Shown: in pieces, positions 63,078-64,000 of the stretch
How positions within the stretch are numbered: position 1 is the stretch's first letter
Layout of the letters: every line of letters begins with the position of its first letter
Assembly (NCBI GenBank): GCA_003611875.1
Contig: RAYY01000012.1
Location: 42,332-106,331 of the forward strand
Reading direction: 5' to 3'
Origin: a bacterium D16-56
GTDB taxonomy: Bacteria > Bacillota > Clostridia > Lachnospirales > Lachnospiraceae
DNA length: 64,000 nucleotides
Position numbers and translations under genes: made by a program
The notes under the pieces: generated by a model
Databases searched by the model: none
Told to the model about the DNA's origin: nothing
The model's input: only the letters and a program-made list of their open reading frames with translations

Positions 63078-63877
63078 ATGGTACAAAGAATCTCTATAAA
63101 AGGGTTGTTTGGGTATTTTGATTATGAAATACATTGTGGGAAGAAAGAATTTCAATTTTAACAGGGCCAAATGTTTTTGGGAAATCAACCATTATAAATT
63201 GCATTAATGCATTTGGAAACAGTAATCTTGAATTTTTTGTTGATTTGAATTTTAAAGAAATAGAGATATTTTTATCAGATGACAGAAAAGTATTATGTAT
63301 CAAAAAGATGAAAGATGGGCTGAAGATTAATGATGAAGATTTTCCTGAAAGTTGGATAGCTTGTTTCTCGAGAGGAATGAACTTAAACAATCCATATCGG
63401 ACATCTGGAAGGATGCAGGATAAAGAGCACCAGAAAAAGTATCAGTTCTATATTCGCCTGATGAGTCAAGTGTTTGGTAATGTTACATTGATAAAAGAAC
63501 AACGTTTGATTCGCCATGTGAGACGTGGTGTAGTAAGATCATCTGGTGAGAAGGAAACGATTGTTTCGTTTTATAATCTTTTATTTAAGATTTCCTCAGG
63601 AGAGATTTTGCTCATAGATGAACCGGAGATTTCACTTCATATTGCATGGCAGAGAATGTTTATAAATGATTTGATAAAAATAGAGGAGTTGAGAAATTTG
63701 ACTATCTTGGTAGCAACACATTCACCTCAAATGATTAGTGGGAATAGAAATATACAAATAGATTGGGAGAATTATACAAGAATGGACTCAGTGAGAGAAA
63801 ACAGGACAAAGGATGATATTATTACAGAAATATTGCTGGAAATCTCGGCAGATTGTCTTGGAGATTTTAAGAAGTGA
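63078..63877 (+). pseudogene. AAA ATPase (AAA_15/21 type) with frameshift and internal deletion
   Basis: ATG at 63078 (AGGAGG upstream) opens MVQRISIKGLFGYFDYEIH, the usual start of this family, but the frame stops at 63161. The continuation (RISILTGPNVFGKSTII with Walker A) lies in another frame from about 63137, so one small indel disrupts it. Later, KEQRLIR passes almost directly to RSSGEKETIVSFYNLLF, whereas relatives have some 150-200 residues between these motifs. Walker B LLIDEPEISLHIAWQ and the VATHSPQMI motif are intact. The AT-rich composition suggests acquired DNA. It is the second damaged ATPase in the window. Confidence 0.75.
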
Positions 63878-63942
63878 GTTCGGAAAAGAGATTGAGGAGT
63901 TTGTCAGCAGACAAGTGATGAGTTTGAATGAAAACCCTAATC

Positions 63943-63959
63943 CCCCAGCTATGCTGGGG
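63943..63959. repeat. Strong hairpin near the window end, possible IS200/IS605-type end
   Basis: CCCCAGC (63943-63949) and GCTGGGG (63953-63959) flank a TAT loop. Short GC hairpins of this kind occur at the ends of IS200/IS605 elements, and the following purine-rich sequence to 64000 has no gene visible. The element would lie mostly outside the window, so this is a guess. Confidence 0.3.
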
Positions 63960-64000
63960 AGAATAGAGTAAGCGGAAGCGGTGAGGACAGCATAAAAAGC

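Noticed and set aside
1..64000. CRISPR arrays, tRNA or rRNA genes, prophage
   Set aside because: No regularly spaced repeats, cloverleaf or rRNA sequence, or phage structural genes were recognised on either strand.

Overview
This 64 kb window comes from a spore-forming member of the class Clostridia, most likely family Lachnospiraceae. The evidence is spoIIR, a CotS-type coat kinase, a ChW-repeat polysaccharide deacetylase, Clostridia-type RpoB and RpoC, a TM1266-type regulator and a FeoB-associated Cys-rich small protein. Base composition is moderate and codon use is even, except in two AT-richer stretches that carry AAA ATPases and in the spacer beside a lone recombinase.

Layout. 0-6.5 kb: the end of a TPM-domain membrane protein, then a four-gene ABC importer built on a DUF3798 lipoprotein (ATPase plus two overlapping permeases) behind a structured leader. 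6.5-12.4 kb: a two-SBP/degenerate GGDEF/EAL receptor (minus), a HIT protein, a TM1266 regulator and a divergent FeoB (minus). 12.6-16.6 kb: a secreted CAP protein, a lone tyrosine recombinase (minus) and, divergent from it, a PrpR-N regulator whose AAA+ domain is degenerate. 16.7-26.0 kb: a sugar-acid (glucarate-type) catabolic locus in advanced decay. garK, an AEC permease, a PPC/DUF296 gene and a MATE exporter are intact. garR, a DapA-family gene, a glycerol-dehydrogenase-like gene, tctC/tctA, gudD and a GntR regulator are broken by internal deletions, fusions, frameshifts or a stop codon.

26.1-31.5 kb: an AAA ATPase missing its Walker B half, a heterodimeric ABC exporter and an EamA permease (minus). 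31.6-39.1 kb: a TetR-controlled RND efflux operon (regulator, adaptor, pump, two tandem TolC-like proteins) with a consensus promoter and three evenly spaced TGAC-N5-GTCA operators. 39-43 kb: spoIIR (minus), ddl, murI, a DUF1934 gene and an unknown membrane-anchored basic protein (minus). 43-51.2 kb: rpoB and rpoC, followed not by the str operon but by a 48-residue Cys-rich FeoB-associated protein. 51.3-55.9 kb: polysaccharide deacetylase, CotS-like kinase, and phosphoglucomutase with a cre-like site. 55.9-60.1 kb: an aryl-sulfate sulfotransferase without a signal peptide and a DASS anion transporter (minus), divergent from a Crp/Fnr regulator. 60.1-64 kb: thrC, class II fructose-bisphosphate aldolase, a second eroded AAA ATPase and a hairpin that may be the edge of an IS200-like element.

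The most interesting candidates are the DUF3798 importer with its leader RNA, the RND/TolC/TolC system in a spore-former, the Crp-DASS-intracellular sulfotransferase module, and the cluster of deletion-type pseudogenes. All calls are from reading the sequence; no database search was run.
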